Source: CAYXWM01 sp964468805 (GTDB taxonomy: Bacteria > Bacillota > Clostridia > Lachnospirales > WRBF01). From it: 29,621 nt of DNA. Below, piece by piece: positions 7,778-15,528 of the stretch (within the stretch, counting starts at the first letter, position 1; each line of letters opens with the position of its first letter). The position numbers and the translations under genes were made by a program. The DNA is taken from contig CAYXWM010000035.1 of assembly GCA_964468805.1 (NCBI GenBank), positions 1-29,621 of the forward strand, written 5' to 3'. The notes beneath the pieces are model-generated. The model did not search any database and had not been told where the DNA came from. It saw only the letters and a list, made by a program, of their open reading frames with translations.

Positions 7778-8089
7778 TTAAAAAAATCTGGCGTTAAGTT
7801 CAATAAATTTAAGGAAATCTTTTTGTCTTTGAGTATTTAATATAATTTCGTCTATAAACCGAAGACTTGCTGAGTTATCGTTAATGCAATTGCCCAGCAA
7901 CAAATCAACGCTGATTTCCAAAGCGTTGCTGACAGACACCAAAGTCTCCAAGCTGGGGATGCTCTGTGCCCGTTCAATCTTGCCCAAAAAGTTTGTGCTG
8001 ATGCCCGACTTTTCTGCAAGAACAGCAATGCTTATGTTCTTTTTTATTCTGTTTTCGCGTATGTTCGCACCCAGTTGTTCATAATTCAT
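7778..8089 (-). CDS. XRE-family helix-turn-helix regulator
   Basis: 103 aa. Residues about 5-60 form a Cro/C1-type HTH (LGANIRENRIKKNIS, VLAEKSGIS, FLGKIERAQSIPSLETLVSVSNAL). A C-terminal helical tail of about 40 residues is probably for dimerisation. GGAGG precedes the start by about 6 nt. It is divergently arranged with another small XRE gene, with a palindrome between them. The target and signal are unknown. It could regulate itself, the neighbour, or nearby genes. Confidence 0.85.
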   Translation of the reverse strand: MNYEQLGANIRENRIKKNISIAVLAEKSGISTNFLGKIERAQSIPSLETLVSVSNALEISVDLLLGNCINDNSASLRFIDEIILNTQRQKDFLKFIELNARFF

Positions 8090-8159
8090 AGCTATTCCTC
8101 CAAGCGTATTTACCCTTATTATTTACATATTTTAGAAAAATAAACATTCTGTATAGCTG

Positions 8160-8205
8160 ACACTAAGTACTAAGTGTTGACTAAAAGTCCCTTTTTTGCT
8201 ATACT
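8160..8205 (+). promoter_or_regulatory. Promoter of the rightward XRE gene with overlapping palindromic operator
   Basis: TTGACT (8177-8182), a 17-nt spacer and TATACT (8200-8205) form a good sigma-A promoter ending 40 nt before the gene. The 18-bp palindrome ACACTaAGTACTaAGTGT (8160-8177, 16 of 18 symmetric) abuts the -35. On the minus strand TATACA lies just beyond it and could be the -10 of the leftward XRE gene. This is the layout expected for a repressor operator that controls both genes; which of the two binds it cannot be told. Confidence 0.6.
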
Positions 8206-8245
8206 GATTATTAATAATTCATAATGAATTGAGTGGAGGAAATAA

Positions 8246-8509
8246 ATGTTAAAGAGCGATAAAAGAAAATTGACTCCAATCGGTAAAATTATAAAAAAAA
8301 GACTTGTTGATTTGGATATGTCTCAAACGGAATTGGCTGAAAAAGTAGGGACCACCAGCGAATATTTAAGCTATATTATAAGCGGAAGACGCAAGGGTCA
8401 TAAATATATAGAAAAAATATTTAGTACATTGGAACTGGATCCGGATATGTTAAAATCAAGCCAAGATAAAAAAGAAAAAATTGCCGATTTAGAATTTAAA
8501 CGCTTGTAA
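8246..8509 (+). CDS. Small XRE-family helix-turn-helix protein
   Basis: 87 aa. Residues about 10-65 give an HTH of Cro/C1 type (IGKIIKKRLVDLDMSQTELAEKVGTTSEYLSYIISGRRKG), then a short charged tail ending in KRL. A GGAGG box lies 6 nt before the ATG. It resembles short phage-type or toxin-antitoxin-type regulators, but no partner toxin, integrase or phage gene is nearby. Its promoter overlaps the palindrome shared with the divergent regulator. Confidence 0.8.
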   Translation: MLKSDKRKLTPIGKIIKKRLVDLDMSQTELAEKVGTTSEYLSYIISGRRKGHKYIEKIFSTLELDPDMLKSSQDKKEKIADLEFKRL

Positions 8510-8515
8510 TCGGGG

Positions 8516-8539
8516 ACAAGCTTCAGAACTTGTGTTTTT
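8516..8539 (+). terminator. Weak rho-independent terminator after the XRE gene
   Basis: ACAAG (8516-8520) pairs with CTTGT (8529-8533), followed by GTTTTT, starting six bases after the stop codon. The stem is short, so efficiency is uncertain. A second terminator-like fold is present at 8620-8660. Confidence 0.4.
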
Positions 8540-8619
8540 GATTGGGTTAAGGATAATTGGGCGGTAAAAATCCGGCATCGTTTTTATTTGTCGTTCCGGT
8601 CAAGCCCATAAAATTTGCT

Positions 8620-8660
8620 GAGAGCCGCCGGCACACACCGGGACTCTTTGTGTATTTTTT
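8620..8660 (+). terminator. Terminator-like hairpin upstream of the cobalamin operon promoter
   Basis: CCGG (8628-8631) pairs with CCGG (8638-8641) around a 6-nt loop, with an outer GAG/CTC, then TTTGTG and six T (8655-8660). It would insulate the cobalamin promoter from upstream transcription. The internal loop makes it imperfect. Confidence 0.4.
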
Positions 8661-8703
8661 ACAACATTAATATACCGGCTTATCACAAATTATTATTTTA
8701 TGC

Positions 8704-8732
8704 TTGACAAATCTCTTGTTTTATATAATAAT
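8704..8732 (+). promoter_or_regulatory. Sigma-A promoter of the cobalamin operon
   Basis: Perfect TTGACA (8704-8709), 17-nt spacer, AATAAT (8727-8732, five of six). The predicted transcription start, about 8739-8740, coincides with the first base of riboswitch helix P1, which supports the call. Confidence 0.75.
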
Positions 8733-8739
8733 TTATAGC

Positions 8740-8900
8740 GTAAAGGACACAAAACCGAGTTGTCGGTTTTTTAGGGAAGTTGGGTGAAATTCCCACGCAG
8801 TACCGCTGCTGTAAGTGTGGAGTAGCTTTCATTATGCCACTGATTTTATTGGGAAGGCGAAAGTTTACGTTGAAGCACAAGCCAGAAAACCTGCCTTTAT
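8740..8900 (+). ncRNA. Cobalamin riboswitch aptamer
   Basis: The conserved elements appear in order: GGGAAGTTGGGTGAAATTCC, GCAGTACCGCTGCTGTAAG, the B12-box-type GCCACTG at 8836-8842, GGGAAGGCG, and AGAAAACCTGCC at the 3' side. Helix P1 is formed by GTAAAGG (8740-8746) with CCTTTAT (8894-8900). The element binds adenosyl- or methylcobalamin and lies upstream of cobalt transport and corrin genes. Repression by cobalamin through the terminator at 9112 is the expected mode. Confidence 0.95.
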
Positions 8901-9111
8901 ATCCGCCGAAATTTCGTCGGATTGCTTGGAACAATTCTGCGTGTTTACAGAATTTGTTTATATCGGCAAGGCTTATTAACAAGCCTTTGTTGTTGTAGGT
9001 ATCAGCCTAACCGGAGCCTTTGTACAAAAAATACATCCTAACGGACAGTCATTTTTGGTCATCCGGATTATTATACCCTTCAACTTGCAATTTAGCCCTT
9101 ATAAATATAAT
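8901..9111 (+). promoter_or_regulatory. Long hairpin-rich expression platform of the riboswitch
   Basis: Between aptamer and terminator lie about 210 nt without a gene. Clear hairpins are ATCCG-c-CGAAATTTCG-t-CGGAT (8901-8922), TTCTG/CAGAA (8935-8952) and AAGGCTT/AAGCCTT (8968-8987, followed by TTGTTGTTG). Further CGGA/TCCG pairings lie around 9040-9066. The purpose is not evident. It may hold the antiterminator, or a further regulatory layer. Confidence 0.5.
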
Positions 9112-9146
9112 CCCTCAACGCAGAGTGTTTGTGTTGGGGTTTTTTA
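9112..9146 (+). terminator. Riboswitch-linked rho-independent terminator
   Basis: CCC(T)CAAC pairs with GTTGGGG, followed by seven T. It lies about 45 nt before cbiM, so cobalamin-bound RNA would be expected to stop here before any gene of the operon. Confidence 0.75.
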
Positions 9147-9189
9147 TTGCCCTTAATCAACACGTCTATTCTATAAGGGGATTTAGTAT

Positions 9190-9921
9190 ATGAAAAAATT
9201 AATGTGTGTAAGCTTTATAATTTGTTTTACACTTGCATTCTCATACCCGGCTTATTCTATGCATATAACCGAGGGTTTTCTTTCGCCCTTAATGTGTATT
9301 GCTTGGGGAATCCTATCCTTGCCCATAGTATTATGGGGCTTGGCATCTCTTAAAAAGACTTTCGAATCCAACTCAAAAGCCATGGTTATCTTTGCATTGT
9401 GTGCGGCTTTTGCCTTTGTTCTTTCCGCATTAAAAATTCCCTCTGTTTCCGGCAGCAGTTCTCACCCTACCGGAGTAGGTTTGGGTGCTATATTGTTCGG
9501 GCCTTTGGCAATGTCGGTTGTGGGATTGATTATACTGTTGTTTCAAGCCATGCTCTTGGCACACGGCGGTTTAACTACTCTGGGTGCCAATTTATTCTCC
9601 ATGGGCATTGCAGGCCCCGTTATTTCTTATATTATATACAGATTGTTCGTAAAATTGCGTATCAGAAAAGATATTTCGGTTTTTTCCGCGGCTTTTACAG
9701 GCTGTATGGTTACATATGTTACTACTTCTTTTCAATTAGCAATAGAATATCCCGAAAGCGGAAACATTCTTTTGTCCTTATATAAGTTCCTGGGGCTTTT
9801 TGCCATAACTCAAATTCCTTTGGCGATAGTTGAAGGTATAGTAACGGTGGTTGTGTTTCAAGTGATTGAAAAATATAACGGTGCAGTAACAGAAAGACTG
9901 CTCAACCCGAAAAGAGGTTAA
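9190..9921 (+). CDS. cbiM: Cobalt ECF transporter substrate-binding component CbiM
   Basis: 243 aa. An N-terminal signal peptide of about 23 residues ends in PAYS, and the mature protein would begin MHITEGF. The conserved Met-His terminus is used for metal binding in this family. Six or so further hydrophobic segments follow, with the conserved SSSHPTGVGLGAILFGP block and LLAHGGLTTLGAN. An AAGGGG box precedes the ATG. It is the first gene after the cobalamin riboswitch and its partners CbiN, CbiQ and CbiO follow directly. It imports Co2+ for the corrin pathway encoded downstream; nickel is a less likely substrate given this context. Confidence 0.95.
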   Translation: MKKLMCVSFIICFTLAFSYPAYSMHITEGFLSPLMCIAWGILSLPIVLWGLASLKKTFESNSKAMVIFALCAAFAFVLSALKIPSVSGSSSHPTGVGLGAILFGPLAMSVVGLIILLFQAMLLAHGGLTTLGANLFSMGIAGPVISYIIYRLFVKLRIRKDISVFSAAFTGCMVTYVTTSFQLAIEYPESGNILLSLYKFLGLFAITQIPLAIVEGIVTVVVFQVIEKYNGAVTERLLNPKRG

Positions 9922-9925
9922 CAGT

Positions 9926-10219
9926 ATGAAATTTTGGCAAAAGAATTTATTGTTACTTGCTCTTGCGGTTGTTATCTGTGCCGTTCCCTTGGTTTTAAAT
10001 AAAAACTCTCAATTTGCCGGTGCGGATGCTCAAGTTCCCGAGCTTATTGCCGAATTAAAACCGGATTTTGAGCCTTGGGCAAAACCTGTAGTTGAATTAC
10101 CCGGCTCCGAAACCGAGGGACTGCTGTTTGCACTGCAAGCGGCTTTGGGTGCAGGTGTAGTTGGGTTTATACTGGGGCGTATGACAGCAAAAAAGGGTGT
10201 GGAAGATGCTGAAAATTGA
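9926..10219 (+). CDS. cbiN: Cobalt transporter accessory protein CbiN
   Basis: 97 aa with two transmembrane segments (about 7-23 and 70-88) and an extracytoplasmic loop between them containing FAGADAQ, the family's typical signature region. It starts 4 nt after cbiM and overlaps cbiQ. CbiN assists metal loading of CbiM. Confidence 0.93.
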   Translation: MKFWQKNLLLLALAVVICAVPLVLNKNSQFAGADAQVPELIAELKPDFEPWAKPVVELPGSETEGLLFALQAALGAGVVGFILGRMTAKKGVEDAEN

Positions 10220-10982
10220 TGTTATTGCTTATAACTCGCCCTTAAAAAAAATAAATCCGTCACTAAAGCTCATAACGGGATTTATGCCTTTAATATTGTG
10301 TTTATGCCTTAATTCTTTTGGCGTATGTATATTTACTTTGTGTGTGATGGCGTACCTTTCAGTGGAAAAGGGCAGAGTAAATATAAAACAATATCTTCGG
10401 TTACTGTGTGTACCGCTGAGTTTTGTTATTTTGGGAACCGTGACGGTTATCTTCGGTCAGCATTCTTTAAGCGAACCTCTGCTTTTGGGATTTACCACCC
10501 TAACAAACGGTTACGGCATAACCCGGGCATCTTTGGGTTTCGGTATGCTTCTGATAATAAAGGCTCTTGCCTGTGTCAGTTGTATGTATTTTATATCCCT
10601 AAACACTCCCATGAATCAATTGCAGTCCTACTTTCGTAAACTGAAATTTCCCAAGATTTTTATTACTTTAACGGAATTAATATATCGCTTTATCTTCGTG
10701 ATTTTGGAACAATCCCGAAAAATTAAAACGGCTCAACAATCCCGTCTGGGTTACACAGGTTTTAAAAACAGCATAAAGTCTTCCGGTATTTTAATAGGAA
10801 GCGTTTTTATCAAAACTCAATCCCGTTGCGACAATATTTACAACGCTCTGCAATCCAGAGGCTACGACGGAGAAATCAAAACCCTGACCAAGAAATATGA
10901 AAACTCACCGCAATTAATCATAATCACAGTGATTGTCAGTTGTTTACTGTTGCTTATTCGATACTGGGAGACTAAAATTTAA
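10206..10982 (+). CDS. cbiQ: ECF transporter transmembrane coupling protein CbiQ
   Basis: 258 aa from the preferred ATG at 10206, which overlaps cbiN by 14 bp and has AAGGG about 10 nt upstream. A GTG three codons earlier (10197) is also possible. Four to five hydrophobic segments are visible. The coupling region QSRLGYTG and QSRGYDGE near the C-terminal half fits the Ala-Arg-Gly motifs that contact the ATPase. It links CbiM to CbiO. Confidence 0.93.
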   Translation: MLKIDVIAYNSPLKKINPSLKLITGFMPLILCLCLNSFGVCIFTLCVMAYLSVEKGRVNIKQYLRLLCVPLSFVILGTVTVIFGQHSLSEPLLLGFTTLTNGYGITRASLGFGMLLIIKALACVSCMYFISLNTPMNQLQSYFRKLKFPKIFITLTELIYRFIFVILEQSRKIKTAQQSRLGYTGFKNSIKSSGILIGSVFIKTQSRCDNIYNALQSRGYDGEIKTLTKKYENSPQLIIITVIVSCLLLLIRYWETKI

Positions 10983-11848
10983 TGAATACGGATAATTGCG
11001 AAATTATAATGGAAACAAGGGATTTAAGCTTTAATTACGAAGGTGAACCGGCGGCAATCAAAAATATTGATTTAAAAATTCCCAAAGGTAAAACCACCGC
11101 GGTTTTAGGCGGTAACGGAGCGGGAAAATCAACGCTGTTTCTAAATTTAAACGGAGTATTGTCGCCTTCATCCGGCGAAATTTACTATAAAAGTGAAAAA
11201 TTAAAACACAATAAAGCAACCATGAATCGGTTACGCAGAAGCGTAGGCTTGGTTTTCCAAGACCCAAACGACCAGCTGTTCTCCGCAAGTGTGGAGGACG
11301 ACATAGCCTTCGGAGCCTTAAACATGGGCATTGAGGAGGCTGAAATCAGGCAACGCATAGCTAAGGTGGCAAAACAAACAGGCATAAGCGAAATTTTGCA
11401 TAAACCCACTCATGCCTTGAGTTACGGTCAAAAAAAACGAGTTGCCATAGCCGGTGTGTTGATAATGGAACCGGAGGTAATTATTTTGGATGAACCCACC
11501 GCAGGGCTTGACCCCTACGGTGCCGGTGAGATAATCAAGCTGATTAAAAGCATACAAGAGCAATCAGGTATGACTGTAATTTTCTCCACTCATGATATGG
11601 ATATTATTCCGCTGTATTGCGATTATGCTTATGTAATGCACAAGGGAACAGTAGTCTCTAAGGGTACACCTTCGGAATTAACGGAAAATCCTCAATTGTT
11701 AAGAGATTGCTCCCTAAGGTTGCCCAGAATAGCACACTTAATGGAAATATTAAACAGGAAAGACAGCATCAAACTCCAAAAGCTTCCGGCAACAATATCC
11801 GAAGCCAGAGAGGCTATAAAGGGAATGTTAAAGCCCGATGAACAATAA
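10982..11848 (+). CDS. cbiO: ECF transporter ATPase CbiO
   Basis: 288 aa ABC ATPase with Walker A GGNGAGKS at 43-50, Q-loop FQDPNDQLF near 92-100, signature LSYGQ at 146-150, Walker B VIILDE at 166-171 and switch histidine in STHDMD. A C-terminal extension follows the usual ECF ATPase core. Its ATG overlaps the cbiQ stop (TAATG). The single ATPase gene implies a homodimer powering cobalt uptake. Confidence 0.95.
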   Translation: MNTDNCEIIMETRDLSFNYEGEPAAIKNIDLKIPKGKTTAVLGGNGAGKSTLFLNLNGVLSPSSGEIYYKSEKLKHNKATMNRLRRSVGLVFQDPNDQLFSASVEDDIAFGALNMGIEEAEIRQRIAKVAKQTGISEILHKPTHALSYGQKKRVAIAGVLIMEPEVIILDEPTAGLDPYGAGEIIKLIKSIQEQSGMTVIFSTHDMDIIPLYCDYAYVMHKGTVVSKGTPSELTENPQLLRDCSLRLPRIAHLMEILNRKDSIKLQKLPATISEAREAIKGMLKPDEQ

Positions 11849-12929
11849 ATTTACCGTAAAAAACGGAAAAGAACTGCGTTGCGGTTATACCACAGGAACC
11901 TGTGCAACCGCCGCCATAGTTTCGGCTGTAAGATGCCTTTTAACCGGCGAAAAATTTGAACGGGTATCTTTGACCTTACCCAATGGGGAAACTCATAGCA
12001 TTAACGTTGCAGAAACAGTGATTCTTGAAGATTGGGTGAGTTGCTGTGTTATAAAGGATTCGGGAGACGACCCGGATATTACCGACGGAATAAAGATTTT
12101 CGCCCAAGTTAAACTTACTCCGGTAGGAATAACAATAAAAGCCGGCACCGGAATAGGAACAGTAACAGCCAAAGGCTTAAAAATACCCATAGGCGAACCT
12201 GCCATAAATCCCGTACCTCGAAAACAAATATTACAAAACATTGAAAGTGTATTCCGGGAATTTGATTATACCGGTGGTGCGGAAATAATACTTTCGGCTC
12301 CGGAGGGCGTAGAAATCGCAAAACGCACCTTTAATCCTCGTTTGGGAATTATGGGCGGAATTTCTGTTTTGGGAACAACGGGAATAGTAGAACCCATGAG
12401 CGAAGCTGCCCTGATTGATACCATAAAACTTATGACAGACAGGCAATTCAGCCAAAATCCCGAAAAAATCATTATTACGCCCGGTAATTACGGCAGAGAC
12501 TTTGCAAAAAACGCTCTTAACATAGATTTGGACAAAGCCGTCAAGTTCAGCAATTTTCTTGGGGAAACCTTGGATTATATTAAATATCTGGGTTTTAAAC
12601 AAGTTTTGCTTATAGCTCATGTGGGTAAGCTGGTTAAGGTAGCCGGGGGTATTATGAACACACATTCTTCAATGGCGGATTGTCGCATGGAAATAGTTGC
12701 GGCTCATGCCGGAATGTTGGGTGCATCCACAGACTTAATAACTCAAATTATGAACTGCACAACCACCGATGCATTATTGGAGTTGTTGGAGGAAAACCCA
12801 ATAGATAATCTCTGGGAAAGCATAGGAAAGAAAATTTCCTTTTATATAGAAAAAAGATTGGAAAATACCAAGGCCGAAATCGTAATGTTCGGCGGTAACG
12901 GAAAAATTTTATACACTGATTCCATATAA
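11838..12929 (+). CDS. cbiD: Cobalt-precorrin-5B C1-methyltransferase CbiD
   Basis: 363 aa, the usual length. The N-terminal family motif LRCGYTTGTCATAA is clear, as is DSGDDPDITDG. A glycine-rich segment (VMFGGNGKIL) is at the end. CbiD methylates C1 of cobalt-precorrin-5B using S-adenosylmethionine in the anaerobic pathway. It overlaps cbiO by 11 bp, so cobalt uptake and corrin synthesis are transcribed together. Confidence 0.95.
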   Translation: MNNKFTVKNGKELRCGYTTGTCATAAIVSAVRCLLTGEKFERVSLTLPNGETHSINVAETVILEDWVSCCVIKDSGDDPDITDGIKIFAQVKLTPVGITIKAGTGIGTVTAKGLKIPIGEPAINPVPRKQILQNIESVFREFDYTGGAEIILSAPEGVEIAKRTFNPRLGIMGGISVLGTTGIVEPMSEAALIDTIKLMTDRQFSQNPEKIIITPGNYGRDFAKNALNIDLDKAVKFSNFLGETLDYIKYLGFKQVLLIAHVGKLVKVAGGIMNTHSSMADCRMEIVAAHAGMLGASTDLITQIMNCTTTDALLELLEENPIDNLWESIGKKISFYIEKRLENTKAEIVMFGGNGKILYTDSI

Positions 12930-12977
12930 GATGAAGGACAAAAATGGATAATAAAGTTTCTCGTTAGGAGGAGCATA

Positions 12978-13649
12978 ATGATAGGAACTTTCTATGGAAT
13001 AGGAGTAGGACCGGGCGACCCGGAACTTATTACCTACAAAGCCGTAAATACCATTAACAAATGCCAAATTATCGCCGTTCCCAAAAGCGGTTCATCGGAA
13101 AATATGGCATTAAGCATAGCCAAGCAACATATAACAAGCCAACAAATTATTGAAATAGATATGCCTATGACCAGAGACGAAAACCTGCTGAACCAAAGCC
13201 ACGACACAGCGGCAACAAAACTGGGCACTCTTTTGGAACAAGGCAATAATATAGGCTTTCTGACCATAGGCGACCCCTCTGTTTACGCAAGCGTTATGTA
13301 CATACACAAACGCCTGAAAGACAAGGGTTACAATACAGCAATTATACCGGGCATAACATCCTTTTGTGCCGCGGCGGCAAGCCTAAACACCTCGCTTTGC
13401 GAAAGGGAGCAATTACTGCATATAATCCCGGCTTCATATGAAGATTTGGACTATGCCTTGAATTTAAAAGGAAACAAGGTATTGATGAAATCGGGCAAAA
13501 GCCTTGCAACAGTTAAAGAAAAGCTCTCAAAACACAAAGGCTCGGTTTCAATGGTTACCTGTGCTTCAGGAGAAAACGAAAGAATTTTCAATACTCTTGA
13601 GGAAATAGACGAAAATGCAGGATACTTTTCTCTTATTGTAGTAAAGTAA
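12978..13649 (+). CDS. cbiL: Cobalt-precorrin-2 C20-methyltransferase CbiL
   Basis: 223 aa. It has the N-terminal SAM-methyltransferase loop GVGPGDPELIT and the second loop FLTIGDPSVYAS. The length and the IPGITSFCAAAA block fit CbiL/CobI. A GGAGGAG box lies just before the ATG. The protein acts on the first cobalt-containing intermediate. A 137-nt hairpin-bearing gap separates it from cbiF. Confidence 0.92.
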   Translation: MIGTFYGIGVGPGDPELITYKAVNTINKCQIIAVPKSGSSENMALSIAKQHITSQQIIEIDMPMTRDENLLNQSHDTAATKLGTLLEQGNNIGFLTIGDPSVYASVMYIHKRLKDKGYNTAIIPGITSFCAAAASLNTSLCEREQLLHIIPASYEDLDYALNLKGNKVLMKSGKSLATVKEKLSKHKGSVSMVTCASGENERIFNTLEEIDENAGYFSLIVVK

Positions 13650-13662
13650 TTTCAACATTTAC

Positions 13663-13762
13663 TGTAATTTTTATTACAATCAAACCCCAACAGCCAAATC
13701 ACTCCCTTTAATATATATATTTATTTTTTTGGGAGAAAATTTTATCAAGGTTTTCTCCCAAA
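13663..13762 (+). repeat. Inverted repeats in the cbiL-cbiF gap
   Basis: TGTAAT/ATTACA with a 4-nt loop (13663-13678) is followed by a perfect 12-bp stem, TTTGGGAGAAAA (13728-13739) with TTTTCTCCCAAA (13751-13762), and an 11-nt loop. T-rich sequence precedes rather than follows the large stem, so it is not an ordinary terminator. It ends only 9 nt before the cbiF ribosome binding site. The same GGGAGAAAA/TTTTCTCCC arms recur before cbiC. Confidence 0.6.
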
Positions 13763-13786
13763 GGTCGTTTGAAAAGGAGCATATAC

Positions 13787-14539
13787 ATGATATATTTTGT
13801 CGGTGCAGGACCCGGAGCGGTAGACTTGATTACCGTCAGAGGTAAAAATTTATTGGAACAAGCCGACGTGGTGATTTATGCCGGCTCATTGGTTAATCCG
13901 GAACTGTTGAATTATTGCAAGCCTGAATGTCTAACATACAATTCCGCTTCCATGACCTTGGAAGAAGTTATAGATGTAATGCTGAAAAATGAATCGGAAA
14001 ATAAAGTCATAGTACGCCTTCATACCGGAGACCCGTCGATTTACGGTGCAATTCGTGAACAAACGGATATTTTGGACAAACACAATCTGTCTTATGAATG
14101 TGTACCCGGAGTCAGTTCCTTCCTGGCGGCGGCAGCAAGCCTTAAAGCGGAATATACTCTGCCCGGAGTCAGCCAGACCGTGATTCTTACCCGCATGGAG
14201 GGTCGCACACCCGTACCTCAAAAACAGGATATACGCTCCCTTGCCGAACACAACGCCACAATGATTATATTCTTGAGCATGTCCATGTTGGATAAGCTTT
14301 CTCAAGAACTCACAGCCGGAGGATATGACCCGGAAACTCCTGTGGGTATAGTTTATAAAGCAAGTTGGGACGATGAAGCAATCATCAGAACCAACATTAA
14401 AAATATGGCTCAAGACGCCGCACATATTAAGAAAACGGCACTTGTAACCGTAGGCGGATTTTTAGGCTCGGAATACGAACGCTCCAAGTTATATGACGGA
14501 ACCTTTTCTCATGAATTTCGAGAGGGTACAAAGCAATGA
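13787..14539 (+). CDS. cbiF: Cobalt-precorrin-4 C11-methyltransferase CbiF
   Basis: 250 aa. AAGGAG at 13773-13778 sets the ATG at 13787; an upstream in-frame TTG overlaps that box and is rejected. Motifs are FVGAGPGAVDLITVRG, YAGSLVNPELL, RLHTGDPSIYGAI and CVPGVSSFLAAAA, all typical of CbiF/CobM. It is coupled to cbiG by an ATGA overlap. Confidence 0.95.
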   Translation: MIYFVGAGPGAVDLITVRGKNLLEQADVVIYAGSLVNPELLNYCKPECLTYNSASMTLEEVIDVMLKNESENKVIVRLHTGDPSIYGAIREQTDILDKHNLSYECVPGVSSFLAAAASLKAEYTLPGVSQTVILTRMEGRTPVPQKQDIRSLAEHNATMIIFLSMSMLDKLSQELTAGGYDPETPVGIVYKASWDDEAIIRTNIKNMAQDAAHIKKTALVTVGGFLGSEYERSKLYDGTFSHEFREGTKQ

Positions 14540-15528
14540 ACATTGCCATAGTCTCGTTTACAAGCCAAGGAGCTGAAATAGTCAATAGGATAATACACAA
14601 CACAGACGATATTTTTTATACCTATAAAAAAGGTCAACAACCTTTGGGGCAATGGGTTGCTCATATGTTTGAAATATGTAACGCTTTAATATTTGTGGGA
14701 GCGGCGGGTATAGCCGTAAGGCTTATAAAGGACTGTATAGTCTCAAAGGAAAGAGACCCGGCTGTTATCGTGGTGGATGAATTGGGTAAATTTACCGTGC
14801 CCATACTTTCCGGTCATCTTGGTGGTGCCAATGCACTTGCCTTGAAAATTTCCAATTGTATCAATTCAACCCCTGTTATCACCACCGCAACCGACCTAAA
14901 CAACAAATTTGCGGTTGACCTTTGGGCTAAGGAAAACAACTGCGTTATAGATGATATAGGAACTATCAAACATATTTCCGCCGCTGTTCTGGAGAACGAA
15001 AAAGTTGGCTTTTACAGCGATTTTCCCGTTGAGGGAGAATTGCCGGACAGTTTGGAAATATCCCGGCAAGGAGACTTGGGGATTTGCGTTTCAACAGATA
15101 CCACCAAGAAACCCTTTGCCGTAACCTTGAACGTAATACCGAAAATAGTAACTTTAGGCGTGGGTAGCCGCAGAGATATAGATTTTAAAGTATTTGAAAG
15201 TGCCATAGTGGATATTCTGGAAAGAAGCAAGGTTTCCGTAAAATCTATTTCTGCCGTAACATCCATAGAATTAAAAAAAGACGAACCTTCTATACTAATG
15301 TTCGCCGAAAAATATGATATTCCCTTTGTAACTTATTCTGCGGAAAGGTTAAACGCCCTTTTGGGTAATTTCACAGCTTCGGAGTTTGTGAAAAATACTG
15401 CCGGGGTGGATAACGTTTGCGAACGCAGTGCCGTACTCAACAGCAAGGGTCGATTGATTTTGGGCAAAACCACCCAAAACGGAGTAGCCGCGGCGCTGGC
15501 CATAGGGCAATGGAGGTGCAGATTTTGA
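14536..15528 (+). CDS. cbiG: Cobalt-precorrin-5A hydrolase CbiG
   Basis: 330 aa. The N-terminal domain shows FVGAAGIAVRLIKD and VPILSGHLGGANALA, and the C-terminal domain shows TLGVGSRRDID and the final GRLILGKTTQNGVAAALA. CbiG opens the delta-lactone and releases acetaldehyde during ring contraction. Both neighbours, cbiF and hemA, overlap by 4 bp. Confidence 0.95.
   Translation: MNIAIVSFTSQGAEIVNRIIHNTDDIFYTYKKGQQPLGQWVAHMFEICNALIFVGAAGIAVRLIKDCIVSKERDPAVIVVDELGKFTVPILSGHLGGANALALKISNCINSTPVITTATDLNNKFAVDLWAKENNCVIDDIGTIKHISAAVLENEKVGFYSDFPVEGELPDSLEISRQGDLGICVSTDTTKKPFAVTLNVIPKIVTLGVGSRRDIDFKVFESAIVDILERSKVSVKSISAVTSIELKKDEPSILMFAEKYDIPFVTYSAERLNALLGNFTASEFVKNTAGVDNVCERSAVLNSKGRLILGKTTQNGVAAALAIGQWRCRF

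Noticed and set aside
12231..12665. Minus-strand frame of about 144 codons within cbiD
   Set aside because: Shadow of cbiD; no start signals or domain similarity.
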